A stretch of DNA of 64,000 nt from Bipolaris cookei. Taxonomy: Eukaryota; Ascomycota; Dothideomycetes; Pleosporales; Pleosporaceae. Where the stretch lies: positions 372,001 through 436,000 of the forward strand of contig NRSV01000008.1 of the NCBI GenBank assembly GCA_002286855.1, written 5' to 3'. The notes beneath the pieces are model-generated. The model was not told where the DNA came from. It ran no database searches and was given only the letters and a program-made list of their open reading frames with translations. Numbering within the stretch: the first letter of the stretch is position 1; every line of letters begins with the position of its first letter. Positions 32,157 through 43,739 of the stretch are shown piece after piece. A program made the position numbers and the translations under genes.

Positions 32157-33587
32157 TCAATGAAACATGTGGTGGTGGTGGTGGTCTGGCGGGGGCAGAC
32201 CCATGATGGTACCAAGGTAGAGATGCGCATGAGGGTAGCCGTTCATGCTGCTCGTGGGCGTCGAGATACCCGATGACGAGGCTGTAGGCGGATGCGACTC
32301 TTCTAGATCTCTTCGGGCTGCGTTTTCTGCTGCTTCCTTGACAATCTTGGGCTTGAGGAGATCCCATGAAGTGTTGTTGGGATCCTTGGGTATAGTCACA
32401 GCGCGTTTATACGATGGGCAGGCCTCGAGTTCCTTGATACCAATCGGTGGCGACAGTTGGGCGGCCTTTTCCTTGAAGTATGCCTTGCGCCTAGATTTCT
32501 TTGAACTGTACTCGGCAGTCCTGGCAGTCCGCTGCATCTCTTCCCACTGTTCCATCTTCTTTGCAAAGGCTTGACGTTCTTCTATTCTCTGAGCTTTTGC
32601 AGCAAGCCATGCAGGGATCCACGCGGAAGACTCGTTTGCGTCGGGAGCCCGTTCACGCACCTCGCGGTTGTATTCGGCAACGAGCTTGTCAACGTCTGAT
32701 CTTAGATAAATCGTCTTAAGTGCATGCGTGCTTGCTGGGCCAACCCCGACAAAATTGCCCCAAGAATCGTAGATACCACTTGGAAGAGCAGCACGGATGA
32801 AGGAGATGTCTTCACCGTCTGGACCTTTGAGCAGAGCCATGGCTTCGTACTCCTTGATGACCTGGTTTGTCAGACAGTCCTTGCACATGCGGCGCAGAAA
32901 AGCCCAGAATGTCTTGCGAGTGTTCTAGACGACGGACAGTCAAGTTAATAAATTTGCCGTACGAAGTCTGTAGACGGTGCGGGTGTTATCACTTACGGGC
33001 GCACCGCAGTCCATACAGCCATGGCCGTGGCGCAGATGAGCAAACTGGAACTCTGTCAGGCCTGGAGGAGGGTCCGGCATGTCGGTTCCGTAGTAGTAAA
33101 CCCTGCTATGCTTCCAGAGCATGGGGTTGTCACGCAGGAAGCGGTAACATGAAGCGATTTTGCTGCGCATCTCGAGCAACTGGGCGGGGTCCGAGTAGGA
33201 GAGTATGATGAACCAGCAGTCGAGGTCGACACCCTTGGACAAGATCTTGCCCCTTCGTAGCCTGGTGGGCTTGCGTTGCTGCCACTGCTGCGTGAGGAGG
33301 GGGCGGACGGGTGCGGTTGCGAGTGGAGCCATGGCATTGCTAGCAAAGGAAGCGCTTGAGTGTGCTGCTTGATCGTATTCTCTCTTGCCATCCTCACCCC
33401 ACTTGCGCTTCAGACTGCCTTCTACCTTTGCCAAGGGCACGTTGTGGGAGCGCACCTCATGCGCAAAAGCGGCACGCTTGCCAGCGGGCGGGCGGCAGTT
33501 GATTACTGTCGCATAGGCTTGGTCGGGCGTCTGCAGAAAGGGCGTCTGCTTGTTGACTGTAAAGGCGACATATTTGGCATTCACCAT
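32157..33587 (-). CDS. F-box-like protein with a four-cysteine site and His-rich tail
   Basis: Two exons, 33587-32997 and 32924-32157, give 452 residues. Residues about 121-163 (LDCWFIILSYSDPAQLLEM to FLRDNPMLWKHSRV) have the hydrophobic pattern of an F-box. C-terminal to it the spliced product has Cys191-X2-Cys194 and Cys211-X2-Cys214 (CMDC and CKDC), which would bind a zinc ion; the intron lies between the two pairs. The rest is charged and helical (for example AWIPAWLAAKAQRIEERQAF) and ends with DHHHHHMFH. F-box proteins recruit substrates to SCF ubiquitin ligases; whether this one does is inference. I know similar uncharacterised fungal proteins with the same C-terminal half. The first ATG is used; MVNAKYVAFTVNKQTPF is a plausible start. 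Confidence 0.72.
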
Positions 33588-34667
33588 TTCGGGTCAGCAG
33601 GCCAGCCGCTCGGTGGGATGGGGGATCGAGGCGGGTGGCAGGCAGGCAGACTTCCGGAGGTAGGGCCGTTCTTTTTCACGGAGTCGTGGCGGCAGTATGG
33701 AGGAGAGGTGGGTGGAGCGGTCAGTGGGCTGGGGAAGCAGGAAAGGAGCGTGGACGACGCTGAGACTTCGGCGTGCCCAGGCTCGAGTGAGGTCGGCTGC
33801 CGAACCAGTCTTGCCCGGTAGCAAGGTTGACCCTTCGCATACAAAACCTTGGCCTGCTCCTTACTAAGCTCGACCGTCCTATACTTGAGCTGTGCGCGGC
33901 TGACATCACTCAAGTGGATTCTGTCGTCGGATGCTGGCATCCACCGTCTGTCTGGACAAGCAACATCCGTACGTATATGAATATGTACGTACACATGTAC
34001 GTACAGCCGCCACCCAATCTGGATGCCGCCTTGTGGGCCGACTGGAGGGGCATGCGGCCAGCACCAACACCAGAACCAGCACACCAAGATGAAATACGAC
34101 AGGCGCGGAACACTGGCCTTTGAGCATTCAGCCATTTTCTCGCAATTAGGCCGACGACGACGCCGACAACGACGACGACGCCACGCCGGTGATCACATGG
34201 CGGCATCGACCATGGCTTACTTTGACGCGAGGCGCGCGCCGCTCGACCCTTAGTTTTTTTCGTGCGCCGCCGTGGACGGGCCCGGCAAAAGTCACCCGGG
34301 CTGGGCGTGGCGGTGGTGAAGGATGGTGGGGCTGCATGTGCATGCAACAAAGGTTACGCCATCGCCTGTGCTATCTGCGACTTGGCGCTGGGGAAAGCAG
34401 CGTGCAGGAGCGGCGATAAGATGCGGCACCCTGCCCAAGAGAGATGCGGGGTTAGCGGGCAGGCCGCATCCACACCGGGCTAGAGTCGGTAGCTACCTCG
34501 GCATGTTGAACTGTCAACATAATTGCTTCTCTCACGCCGTCTTCCAAGTGCTATTACAAGCATTGCCCCGGCTCCCAGTTCTACCACGGTACAGTTGCCT
34601 ACCATCCAAGCCCCATCATATCAACCCGACTGCCCGCCACGCGGTCCGACATTGCCCAAACGCTGTC
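33588..34667. promoter_or_regulatory. Divergent intergenic, F-box-like gene / MFS transporter
   Basis: About 1.1 kb between two divergent genes. It carries a GTAC-rich alternating block at 33969-34003 and a (GAC)n-like repeat at 34153-34182, which together create long artificial reading frames. No gene is supported here. Confidence 0.45.
34153..34182. repeat. Imperfect (GAC)n trinucleotide repeat
   Basis: About ten GAC/GCC triplets in the intergenic region. Confidence 0.8.
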
Positions 34668-36395
34668 ATGTTTAGCAAGACCGAAAGTAAGTTCAGGGTT
34701 TCATAGCCACGGCGCCAAGTCGTCTCAGACCTCATCTACGAGACTTGTCCGTCTGTAAATTCGTCACCAACCTTTTTAGCCCGGCACACGGCTTTTTTTG
34801 CTATGCATGTCCATCTGTTGGTCGTAGAGCGGCAGTCTGAACGTTTGCAGAACACCCGTCGTCCTCGGACCTGGACAAGCAGGATGCCCTTCCTCGCTAC
34901 GTCAACAACCACGATGACGACTCTGAACATATCACTTGTCCGCCCACCACCACCGATACCAAACTCGTTGCCAGAATAGATTTCCATGTCATCCCATTTC
35001 TGTGCATCATGTACCTGCTGGCCTTTTTGGATCGAGTCAACATTGCCAACGCCAATGTCTTTGGCCTCAGCCTGGAGCTCGACCTTAACAGAGACAACCG
35101 CTACAACACAGCCCTTGTCATCTTCTTCATCCCTTATGTTCTCTTCGAGATCCCGTCCAACATTCTGCTGAAAAAGATGAAGCCCCGCATCTGGCTTAGT
35201 ATCTGCATGTTTGGCTTCGGACTCGTTACCGTGCTGCAAGGTTTTGTTCAAAACTACGCGGGACTGCTGACCACCCGCTTCTTCCTCGGCGTTTTCGAAG
35301 CAGGCATGTTCCCGGGCGCCTTGTATCTCATCGGAATGTGGTACAAAAGAAGTGAGGCTCAGAAGCGCTTCTCCTTCTTCTTCAGCTCCACCACCCTCGC
35401 TGGGGCCTTTGGAGGACTACTCGCCAGTGCCATTGGCAAAATGGATTACATGCGAGGTTATCGCGGATGGCGTTGGATATTTATCCTTGAGGGACTGTTA
35501 ACCGTCGTGGTGTCGTTTGCCTTCTTCTTTTTGCTACCTAATTTTCCCGAAGAAGCCAAGTGGTTGTCGGAGCCGGAGCGCGCCTATGTCAAGCACCGCC
35601 TCCAAGTCGACCAAGGTCGCTCTGCCCGCGAGCGCCCCATTAAAGCGCGAGATGTTGGAAACGTCTTCAAAGACCCCAAGATTTTTGTTGGTGGCTTGAT
35701 GTATTTCGGCTTGATCGTGCCGGCATATGGCTATGCATACTTTTCACCCACCATCATCCAAGGCTACGGCTACTCGCCCATCCAGACCCAGCTCCACAGT
35801 GTACCTCCCTGGGCTGCTGCTTTTGGCTTTGCCATGCTTGTTGCCTATTTCTCCGATCGCCTCAGACACCGCTTCCTTTTTGCCATTTTCCCCATTTGCG
35901 TCTGCATCACCGGCTTCGCTATCCTCATCTCTGTGCACAACAATCATGACTTGCAGTATGCAGCTCTCTTCCTGGTCGCCATGGGAGCTTATACAGCCAT
36001 GCCTGTTATTATCTGTTGGTTCAACATGAATCTGGGAGGACATCACAGGAGAGCTGTGGGCAGTGCGTGGCAGATTGGTTTTGGTAAGTTTTGTCTTTTT
36101 CTTTTTCTCGTTTTGTCCTTGTTTGCGCAAAACTAATCTAACATTACCTACAGGCAACATTGGGGGCATCATTGCTACATTTTCTTTTCTTAAAAAGGAT
36201 GGACCCAAGTACACAAAGGGCTACTCTATAAGTATTGCTTTTGTAATCTTAAGCGCACTGAGCTGCACTGCGTACTTCGTCATGTGCAACTGGGCTAACC
36301 GGAGGCGCAACAAGAGTGTGAGGGATGTAGGGTTGACCGAATACGAAAAGACAGAAATGGGTGATTTGAACCCAGATTATCGATATCTACTGTAG
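34668..36395 (+). CDS. MFS transporter, anion:cation symporter (Dal5/Tna1-like)
   Basis: Three exons, 34668-34686, 34851-36083 and 36154-36395, give 497 residues. The first exon has only 19 bp (MFSKTE) and joins to HPSSSDLDKQDALPRYV. Membrane segments alternate through the protein, beginning with VIPFLCIMYLLAFLDRVNIA, which contains the family signature around D-R-V-N-I-A-N-A, then IFFIPYVLFEIPSNILLKK, RFFLGVFEAGMFPGALYLIG and GWRWIFILEGLLTVVVSFAF. These blocks are typical of the ACS family, which moves allantoate, nicotinate, pantothenate and other small organic anions in fungi. About twelve spans are expected. Substrate cannot be assigned. The last intron interrupts the Gly-rich segment of the second half, and the C-terminal tail is cytosolic and charged. 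Confidence 0.9.
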
Positions 36396-36934
36396 ACAGA
36401 TTGAAGGACTTGGATGAGGAATGAAAATAGAACGGGAATGAAAAGTTCAAAAGGGAGCAAAATTCATAATAGCATGAAGGATATTTGCATCTAGACTTAC
36501 GGCCAGTATGAAACACAATCTTAGATAGATATTCACCATGTATATATCATTGCCGAATCAATCTAAGTATCCTTAAAAATTTATAAGTTTTCTACTGGTT
36601 ACACCGGTAAGCTATTCTATTGCTACTTCTATCGCACAATTCTCGCCCAATTAAGCTAAAAACACTCTCTGTTTTATGGGTCGACTCAACTGCAGTGAGT
36701 ATATTAGTTTGCCCAATTCTTGTTTTCTTTTCACCGGATCCCACCAGTTCCCGTAGCTTGAATTGGCTCTCGTGTTCTACGCCACTCAATATCGTACGCT
36801 GCACTCTATCTCGTCCATGGCTTACCGAGCCATGAAGGAAGATGCAGCGAATCCCTGTGCAGACATCGTGATTGATTCGCACCACCAAACCGGGTTTTCC
36901 AAATAGTAGTCTACCGTATATTCCCGTAATACTT
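36396..36934. other. Intergenic, 3' flanks of two convergent genes
   Basis: About 540 bp between the MFS gene and the coiled-coil gene. No frame with family features; nothing else seen. Confidence 0.45.
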
Positions 36935-37759
36935 TCAAGTCACACTCTGCGCCGTCGTAATGCTATCCGAATCCACCCCCTCTTCACTCCCATGGCCCCA
37001 AATCTCCTTACTCTCGCTCTCAACCCCCCTCATCGCCTTGGCCACCTCCTCCAACCTAACAACTACCTCTTGAACCCCCTTATTCACCTTCTCAAAATAC
37101 CGATCATTCTCCTCCCTCCTCTTCCGACTAAGCTCTATATCTTTCTCCGTCTCCTCCTCTAGCTTAATCCGATCAAACAGCTTATCCCCCTTCCCCGCAC
37201 CAGCACCATTCACCAGGCTCTGCGCCTGTAGGTCCGTAGCCTTGGTATCCTGCAACTTCTTCTTCTGCTGCTCGGGCGCCTGCTCGTCTTCTTCTGAGCG
37301 GGCCCATGCTCTTGCGAGCTCGATCTGGGCTCGGCGCAGCTCGTCGAGGGCGCGCGAGTGCTCGGAGCCGAAGACAGTCATGCTGGGGCCTTTGATGGCA
37401 CTGAGTTCGACTTCCTCGAGTGTGTTTTGCATTTCGGCCCATATTGCTTCAGCGCGCGACGAGGCTTCTGCGTCGGCTGCTTGGCTTTGTTGGCGCTGGC
37501 GCCGTTGGAAGGGTGCCGAGGGATTTGTCGATACGGGGCTGAGGTAGTCGCCATCGCTGGTCGTGTTTGGGGGGAGAGGGCGCTTGGGGTCTGGGGAGAG
37601 CAGGGAGCGTTGGCGAACTAGAGGTATTTTTGCAGGTGTTCGGGTCTCATGTAGGGATGTGTTGGAGGCATTGTGCGACGGCGGGCCAACGAAGAGGGCG
37701 GGCGCTGGTAGACGGTTTGTCTGCGTCCTGGAGATCTTCTTGTCGTCTTTAGAAGACAT
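36935..37759 (-). CDS. Coiled-coil protein, function unknown
   Basis: Single exon, 274 residues. The first 95 residues are Pro/Ser-rich and low in structure (RQRSLLSPDPKRPLPPN). From about 105 to 255 the sequence is helical and heptad-like, with EAIWAEMQNTLEEVELSA, ALDELRRAQIELARAWARSE and EETEKDIELSRKRREENDRY, predicting a long coiled coil. The C-terminus is acidic (GHGSEEGVDSDSI). I know fungal proteins of this layout only as hypothetical; no enzyme motif or membrane segment is present. The start at MSSKDDKKISRTQ is the first ATG in the frame and lies 400 bp from the divergent RPS23, so the two share a promoter region. The conserved helix and absence of stop codons argue for a real gene. 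Confidence 0.68.
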   Translation of the reverse strand: MSSKDDKKISRTQTNRLPAPALFVGPPSHNASNTSLHETRTPAKIPLVRQRSLLSPDPKRPLPPNTTSDGDYLSPVSTNPSAPFQRRQRQQSQAADAEASSRAEAIWAEMQNTLEEVELSAIKGPSMTVFGSEHSRALDELRRAQIELARAWARSEEDEQAPEQQKKKLQDTKATDLQAQSLVNGAGAGKGDKLFDRIKLEEETEKDIELSRKRREENDRYFEKVNKGVQEVVVRLEEVAKAMRGVESESKEIWGHGSEEGVDSDSITTAQSVT

Positions 37760-38159
37760 GTTCTAGCATGCAGCGTGTATATTCACAGGAGCAGATGTTG
37801 AAGACGAAAGGTGATGGTAGCTTCACGCGACTAGATATAGAAGCTAGCAAGGGCGTTGAGCGTCAGAATGCAAACACGAATTGCTCTTTGTATTTGTCGA
37901 AGACTAGAGGCTAGTAAGACTAGGGCTATGCGCTTCGACAGAGAAGGTGGTGTTCAGTATTCCTAAGGTCCTCGGCCCAGCTCAATGACGATGGCCCGAT
38001 AAGATAGCAAATACCCCTGCAGCCGCGCTAGCCACGACAGAAGCGATGCCAAGGCCCGTGCGCACACACGCTGGGTGAGATTTCTCCTTCCCGTTACTCT
38101 TCGACGCTCGCGATACTAACCATCCACTCTCCAGCACATCACTCGTCAACACCGCAATC
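37760..38159. promoter_or_regulatory. Divergent promoter, coiled-coil gene / RPS23
   Basis: The 400 bp between start codons serve a ribosomal protein gene on the right. The last part before the RPS23 ATG contains CCATCCACTCTCCAGCACATC, a pyrimidine-rich leader typical of these genes. No defined site claimed. Confidence 0.5.
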
Positions 38160-38800
38160 ATGGGTAAAGGTACGCATTCATCTCACACAGCCGTCTTCAA
38201 TCCGTTCAGATCTCATTCCCCCCTCCCCTTCGCCTTGCACGACACCATTGTGCACTTTGCAGCTGCTTACACCATCCTCAGGAAAGCCAAGAGGTCTCAA
38301 CGCCGCCCGCAAGCTCCGCAACCATCGCCGTGAGGGACGATGGGCTGATCTCCACTACAAGAAGCGTCTCCTCGGAACCGCTTTCAAGTCTTCTCCCTTT
38401 GGTGGTTCTTCCCACGCCAAGGGTATCGTCCTTGAGAAGGTCGGTGTTGAGGCCAAGCAGCCCAACTCCGCTATCCGAAAGTGTGTCAGGGTTCAGTTGA
38501 TCAAGAACGGAAAGAAGGTCACCGCTTTCGGTACGTCACGCCATTCTAAGAATTGGGTGCAACTGCAACAAAGCACCTGTGGCAAGCATGCATCAAGAAG
38601 ACGTGGCTAACACGAAAGCAGTCCCCAACGACGGTTGCTTGAACTTCGTGGACGAGAACGATGAAGTCCTCCTTGCCGGTTTCGGTCGCAAGGGCAAGGC
38701 CAAGGGTGATATTCCCGGTGTGCGTTTCAAGGTCGTCAAGGTTTCCGGTGTCGGTCTCTCGGCACTGTGGAAGGAGAAGAAGGAGAAGCCCAGATCATAG
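38160..38800 (+). CDS. RPS23: 40S ribosomal protein S23 (uS12)
   Basis: Three exons, 38160-38169, 38282-38530 and 38622-38800, give 145 residues, the exact length of eukaryotic uS12. The first exon encodes only MGK plus one base and joins to GKPRGLNAARKLRNHRREGR. The decoding-centre loop EAKQPNSAIRKCVRVQL is intact; Pro64 in this loop is the residue that is hydroxylated in other eukaryotes to tune decoding accuracy. The C-terminus VVKVSGVGLSALWKEKKEKP is standard. The protein sits at the decoding site of the small subunit in the cytosol. A very short first exon with an intron of about 110 bp is common for fungal ribosomal protein genes and may support expression. Confidence 0.97.
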
Positions 38801-39705
38801 AGTACTGGCCAACAAGGAATCAAGGAAGGAAATGAACGTGGAATACCAGCACGCCATGAACGAATGATGGAATCCGCGGATGGCCGCGGATGTTTACCGG
38901 AGTCTTTACATTAGGATATCTGTGCTTCAACTCGGCATATGAAAGTCATGATATGCTGGAGGGTTAGATAGCAAATCTGACTCGTTCAAGCGCCCACTCG
39001 TTTGTGTGTCGCTTCTGGAGTAATGCGTAGTGCTTCGCAATGCCTTGGTGGGGTAATGGGTGAATTGCTGTTACCTAAGCGATTTATCCAAGCATATCAT
39101 GTGTAAACATGGAAGGTGTCCGTATGTAATAAGGTTACAGCGATCGGATAGCTCGGAAGCTCTACCCCGCACACAGCAGAGAGCATAAGAAGAGAACCTT
39201 GTACGCACGTAGATAGGGAATAAGAACAAGAATTTTGAACACACACACCTGTCTTTTGGCAACCCTTCTGCATTCGTGCAAACCCTCTTTAGCCCCGCGC
39301 GCACATGCTTCGTACCTTGCTATTTGCACCCGGTTCACGCTTATGCTAGCTAGCTACAGAGCCCATTCAACAGAAGGTTAGCCGTGTACTGAATCAACGC
39401 CCTGTTCGTTATGCATACATATCCTATTCGTGATCCGTATACTACTACACATGAGTATCACAACCTATATACAGATCCTGTCTGCGACTTTGATAACTCG
39501 GGCCAATGGAACATAGGAAAAAAGTGCCACCAGCTGCCGGGTATCTTAAACAAAATGCCAATCAATGCGTCCGCCATCTCAAGGAGAAAGAAAAAGAAGA
39601 AAAATTACAAAGTAGAAAAACAAAAGGAAAATAGGTGTTCACTAGTACCAAACCAAAAAGTATCGATGATGCAAGCCAAGTCTCTCTCTTTATATCTCTT
39701 TCTCT
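38801..39705. other. Intergenic, 3' flanks of RPS23 and IMA1
   Basis: About 900 bp between convergent genes; no gene seen. The right end has purine-rich tracts with AAG-like repeats (39580-39640) and a CT tract at 39681-39710. Confidence 0.45.
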
Positions 39706-41505
39706 CTATTTAGAGAACATGGCATTGAACGTATCCTCTAGCCCCGTATCTTTCATCGTACCATAGTAATCATACTTGAGTTTCGGGCTAGCAAACAGCT
39801 CCGCATCCCTCTTGACATTCTTCGGTACGCCCAGACCCTCTAGGCCCTGTGATTTGCTAGTCCCATCCGCACCCCTCGTCTTCTTCTCTTCTTTGAAGAA
39901 GTTGGGCATGCTTTCTTTGAGTGGCGGCGCCCACACCCCGCGTTTCCATGGGTCGGGTTTTTGGTTGGCGGCGAGCGAGGTGGGAGGTGCGGCGGGGACG
40001 CGATGGCGGAAAGGATTTGGGTCTTTGCGGGCGAAGATGGAGTGTGGTTCTCTGGGTTTGGCGGAGGGCGATGCTTGTTGCTGAGCAAAAGTTGGGCGCT
40101 TGGAGAATTGGTTGGATATGATTTCGGGTGGTTGAGCGGAGAAGCGACCTTTTGTTGGGGTCCAGTCCATGTCGTCGACGTCTAGGAAAGAGTTGCGTTG
40201 GGCAAAGGGAGTTGTGGCTTCGGTCGCGTGTGTGGTGTAGGATGATTCTGTGAGGGTGGGTGATGGAGGCGCGGGAGAGGATTCTTGGTAGCCTTGGATT
40301 CCGGATGCAAACGAATGTGCCATGCTATCGAAAAGGTCCGCTTGCGGGTGTGCAGGATGGTAGGAGCCCCTTCTTTCTTTCTTTGCGCTACTGGGTGCGC
40401 TGAGGACAGGCTCTCGGGCTGCCTTGGGGAATGAGGGTGCGGCACCGTAGACTATGCGGACAGTCTTCCAGGTCAGGACGAAAGAGAGAGCGAGTACACT
40501 GGCCATGACTGTGTGAGTGTATCGGAAGCTCTGCAGGGTATCACCATTGACTGCGGTATGCTGCCAATAGTAGAGACTCGCAAAGCGGAGTGCGATGACG
40601 GCAGAGCGGATTGACCATAGTGACTTGAGTCCATGCATTCTGCCCGTTAGGCTGTTTGTTTTGAGCTTCAACTTGGGGTTCCACCAGATAGTGAGCAGGT
40701 CGGCAAGGATAGCGTATTGCAACCATTTGACTACATACGGCGAAAGTACACAGATGTTGTCGACGGAGCGCGAGAGAAACGCTTGGTACAGACATGTGCT
40801 CCAAACGAAGATCTGGTCTTCCCGAATAGCCTCATTGGGGACCATGATTAGCCCAGCGACATGCCAGAGCAGTCCCACCACCGTACTCAAGATGTAAGTC
40901 CACTCGGCTAGCGAAATGGCCCTGAGCGTCCATGCTTGTCGCGCCGTGTACACAACTGTGCGCTTCTCTTTGCTCGCTTCCATTATGCGCGCCAAATTGT
41001 CTGCTCTCGCTACATGGTTCGCATTTCGTATCTGGTTTTGGACCCGGGGCAGACAGTTCTTGCAAACCTGCGGGTAGCGCTCCTCGAGCTCGATCTTGTA
41101 GTCATCATAGGCAGCGAGGTATTTGTCATACTGCGGATCGTCTTCTTCTGGGAGAAACTCGGCGAGCAGACTGGTGTATAGCGTTTGGTTGTGTTGACAC
41201 GCGTCGCAGAAGATGTTGTCGGTGGTAGCGGACATAAAGGGCGAGGGTGAGCGCGAGGGTATATACTGAAGTACAGGCACAGGGATAGTTGCAATCTCCT
41301 CTATCGGTGGATCCGTGATATTTCCGCGCTGGTAGAAAATCAGTTTAGGAGAAGTCGCATATTCATGTCTTCAATCATTCACCTCATCAAAGTGATTCAC
41401 GGCGTCGCATTGCGGACAGCGGTATTTTTCGGGTATCTGGGAAACACTTTCTCGCGACTGAACATTGCAGTAGTGACAGCGCAGTCTGCGCCGTAGGAGC
41501 GGCAT
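39706..41505 (-). CDS. IMA1: Inner nuclear membrane protein Ima1/Samp1 family
   Basis: Two exons, 41505-41383 and 41328-39706, give 581 residues. Exon 1 starts MPLLRRRLRCHYCNVQS and carries two CX2C pairs (Cys10/Cys13 and Cys30/Cys33 in YRCPQCDAVNHFDE), followed in exon 2 by another set in IFCDACQHNQ and CKNCLPRVQNQIRNANHVAR; this is the zinc-containing Ima1 N-terminal domain. Membrane spans follow, such as WTYILSTVVGLLWHVAGLI, VVKWLQYAILADLLTIWW and YTHTVMASVLALSFVLTW. The C-terminal 250 residues are Pro/Ser-rich and end DYYGTMKDTGLEDTFNAMF. Members act at the inner nuclear membrane and connect chromatin with the nuclear envelope and cytoskeleton. A start at the second-exon methionine would lose the first zinc pairs, so I extend to exon 1. 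Family call is firm, exact function by inference. Confidence 0.87.
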
Positions 41506-41852
41506 GTTGGCGACAAGGTTTGGAGGGTGATGGGATGGTTGATGTTAGTGGACGATGTCATCGGCCAACTGGTTCGGGGTGGCAGAATGGCGACGCTGAC
41601 ACACCGCCCGGGGACCGACGCGGAAATTTGGATCGCAATATCGAAGGCACTGGTCACCACCAAGAGGGACGACTTTCCGCCAGCCCATCGCCACAAGGAC
41701 CAAGCCATTGAAGTGAGGCGCTTGCAGTGAATCCGAAAAAGTCGATTGACCCGGAAAATTCATTGCTAGCACCTGTCCCCGCCCACTGCTCCATGGCTCG
41801 GTAGTCCGCAAACCCTCCCACATCCACGTCCATCGCCGCTACCCTACCCACC
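41506..41852. promoter_or_regulatory. Divergent promoter, IMA1 / mitochondrial uL24m
   Basis: 347 bp between the divergent start codons, serving both. Nothing specific recognised. Confidence 0.45.
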
Positions 41853-43459
41853 ATGAGCCAATTAGTCGTCCGACCAGGACGCAACGCCGCCCGCCAGGCC
41901 AAGAAACTCAAGGAAATCCGCAAAGTGAGGCACGCAATTCAATGGCACGAGCGAGAGCGAAAGAAGCGGCAAGAACTTATGCAGGAGCGATGGGAGTCCA
42001 AGCAGGCCGTCCTCCAGCGCATTATGTGGGAAAATGAAAATGTCAAGGGCGTCAAGAAACGTGCCCTAGCCAATGCCAAGGAAGACTGGAAGCTGGGCCC
42101 TTTGAGGCCAAACCGTGCCATCGGCCCAAATGCAGACAAGTATGGCGCTCTTACATCGTCTCAGATGCAGAAACCTGAGATCTCCGCCAAGACGCAAAAG
42201 AACCGCAATGCTGTAAGAGAGAGGAAGGGAATGGAGCTTGAGTATCCCTTAGTTGTCAACAACAAAAAGTACTTTCCGATCGTTAAGAATGACCGTGTCG
42301 TTATTCTCAAAGGAAAAGATGTTGGCAAGATTGGTGTTGTGCAAGAGATCGTTCCCCGGACTCACGATGTCATTGTAAAGGACTTGAACATGGTTCGTGT
42401 TCTTTCCTTGGGCTACGAACTCAGACTGACACTTCTTAGCAATATTACGACTCCAATGTCTTCAGTGCTGCCAACGAAGACATGGGTCCCAAGCATCCAA
42501 ATGAGGTGCCACTTCCTTTAGACCACGTTCGCCTTGTAATACCCTCTGAGATCAACGAAGGAGGTGTAAAGCGTTACAAGGACGTCATCGTGGAAAAGAT
42601 CTTTATGGAGCGACACACAACCGGCATCGACCCCTATACCGGGACTGACTACGGCAGCTCAGAAATACCAAGGGAACACCAATACGACCCTCGCAACGGC
42701 CTCCCCATCTTCCACCGCTACATTTCAGGTACAAACCACCGGATCGAATGGCCGTGGGAACGCGAAGAATGGACTGAAGATGTCGATGTCACGAATGACC
42801 AAAGCACAGATAACCGCTCATGGCTCAGGAAAACAATGTCCACCATCGCCCAACCTTTCTCCGGCCTGGACCGCTGGCGAAGCAGCAACAAAGGGAGTAG
42901 AGAGCAACACGACTCGAGCGCCCTAAAGACTGACGATATCGAAGAAAACTTTACAAAGATCGAAAAGGAGCAACAAGACAGGTTCAAGACACAGCCTCCA
43001 AGAAGCAAGGATCTCGAACTCCCCGAGGCATATGACGACGTAGACACAACACGCAACATTGTCGAGAGATCAGAGTCCATGTCCTACATCCTCGTCTCAC
43101 CACCCTTCCCCGATACTCTCGGCGAAGAACTCCGCGGCAATATCCACGACCTCTCCATCAAGGCAAAGAAGGAACGGGATCCCCAGACGCCGCGCGTCAA
43201 GATCGCCAGGCACTCTGAACAAGGCGCGCTTGCACGAGAGACTGCAAAGCAACAGAAGCAAGCAGCTGAAGCGATGAAGACGCCCATGCAGTTGCGATGG
43301 GAGCTGGAGCAAAGGAAGAAAGCAGAGGCGCTGAAGAAGCAGCCTCTTGTGGACCAGGAAACCCTGCTAGTCGCACTGGGTCAGCACATGCAGAAGAAAA
43401 CTGCAAAGCCGTACCTAGGCAAGAAGCAGATTGCTGCTCAAAACCAGGAACTGGACTAA
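41853..43459 (+). CDS. MRPL40: Mitochondrial large-subunit ribosomal protein uL24m
   Basis: Two exons, 41853-42392 and 42440-43459, joined by a 47-bp intron, encode 519 residues. The N-terminus is highly basic (RPGRNAARQAKKLKEIRKVR), and residues about 145-180 form a KOW motif (FPIVKNDRVVILKGKDVGKI, then GVVQEIVPRTHDVIVKDLNM). Splicing restores LNMQYYDSNVFSAANED. The second half has AMKTPMQLRWELEQRKKAEA and is charged and helical, the usual fungal extension of this protein. uL24m binds 21S rRNA in the mitochondrial large subunit near the exit tunnel. The name MRPL40 follows the yeast ortholog. It is longer than bacterial L24 because of fungal extensions at both ends. Close convergence with ALG14. 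Confidence 0.85.
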
Positions 43460-43739
43460 GTTTTCTTCTTGAAGTGCACGATTACATTGTAGTCTCCGGG
43501 CAAGAGAAGAGAGATTTGTAACATAGAAACTTCTGTACACATAGCCGCGAAACTGAAAGCAGCAAATCTCAATCCAGGCCTTCTTGCATAGCATGTCGTC
43601 ATCATTGTTTTTTTTTGGGGGGGGGGGTATCTTTCGCTGTGAAATGCACATGAAACGCCATCATCTCCCTTTTTTTAACCCTATGCATACCACATTGTTG
43701 CTGTAAATCTCTCATTACGTGCATAATTTCTTGCATTCG

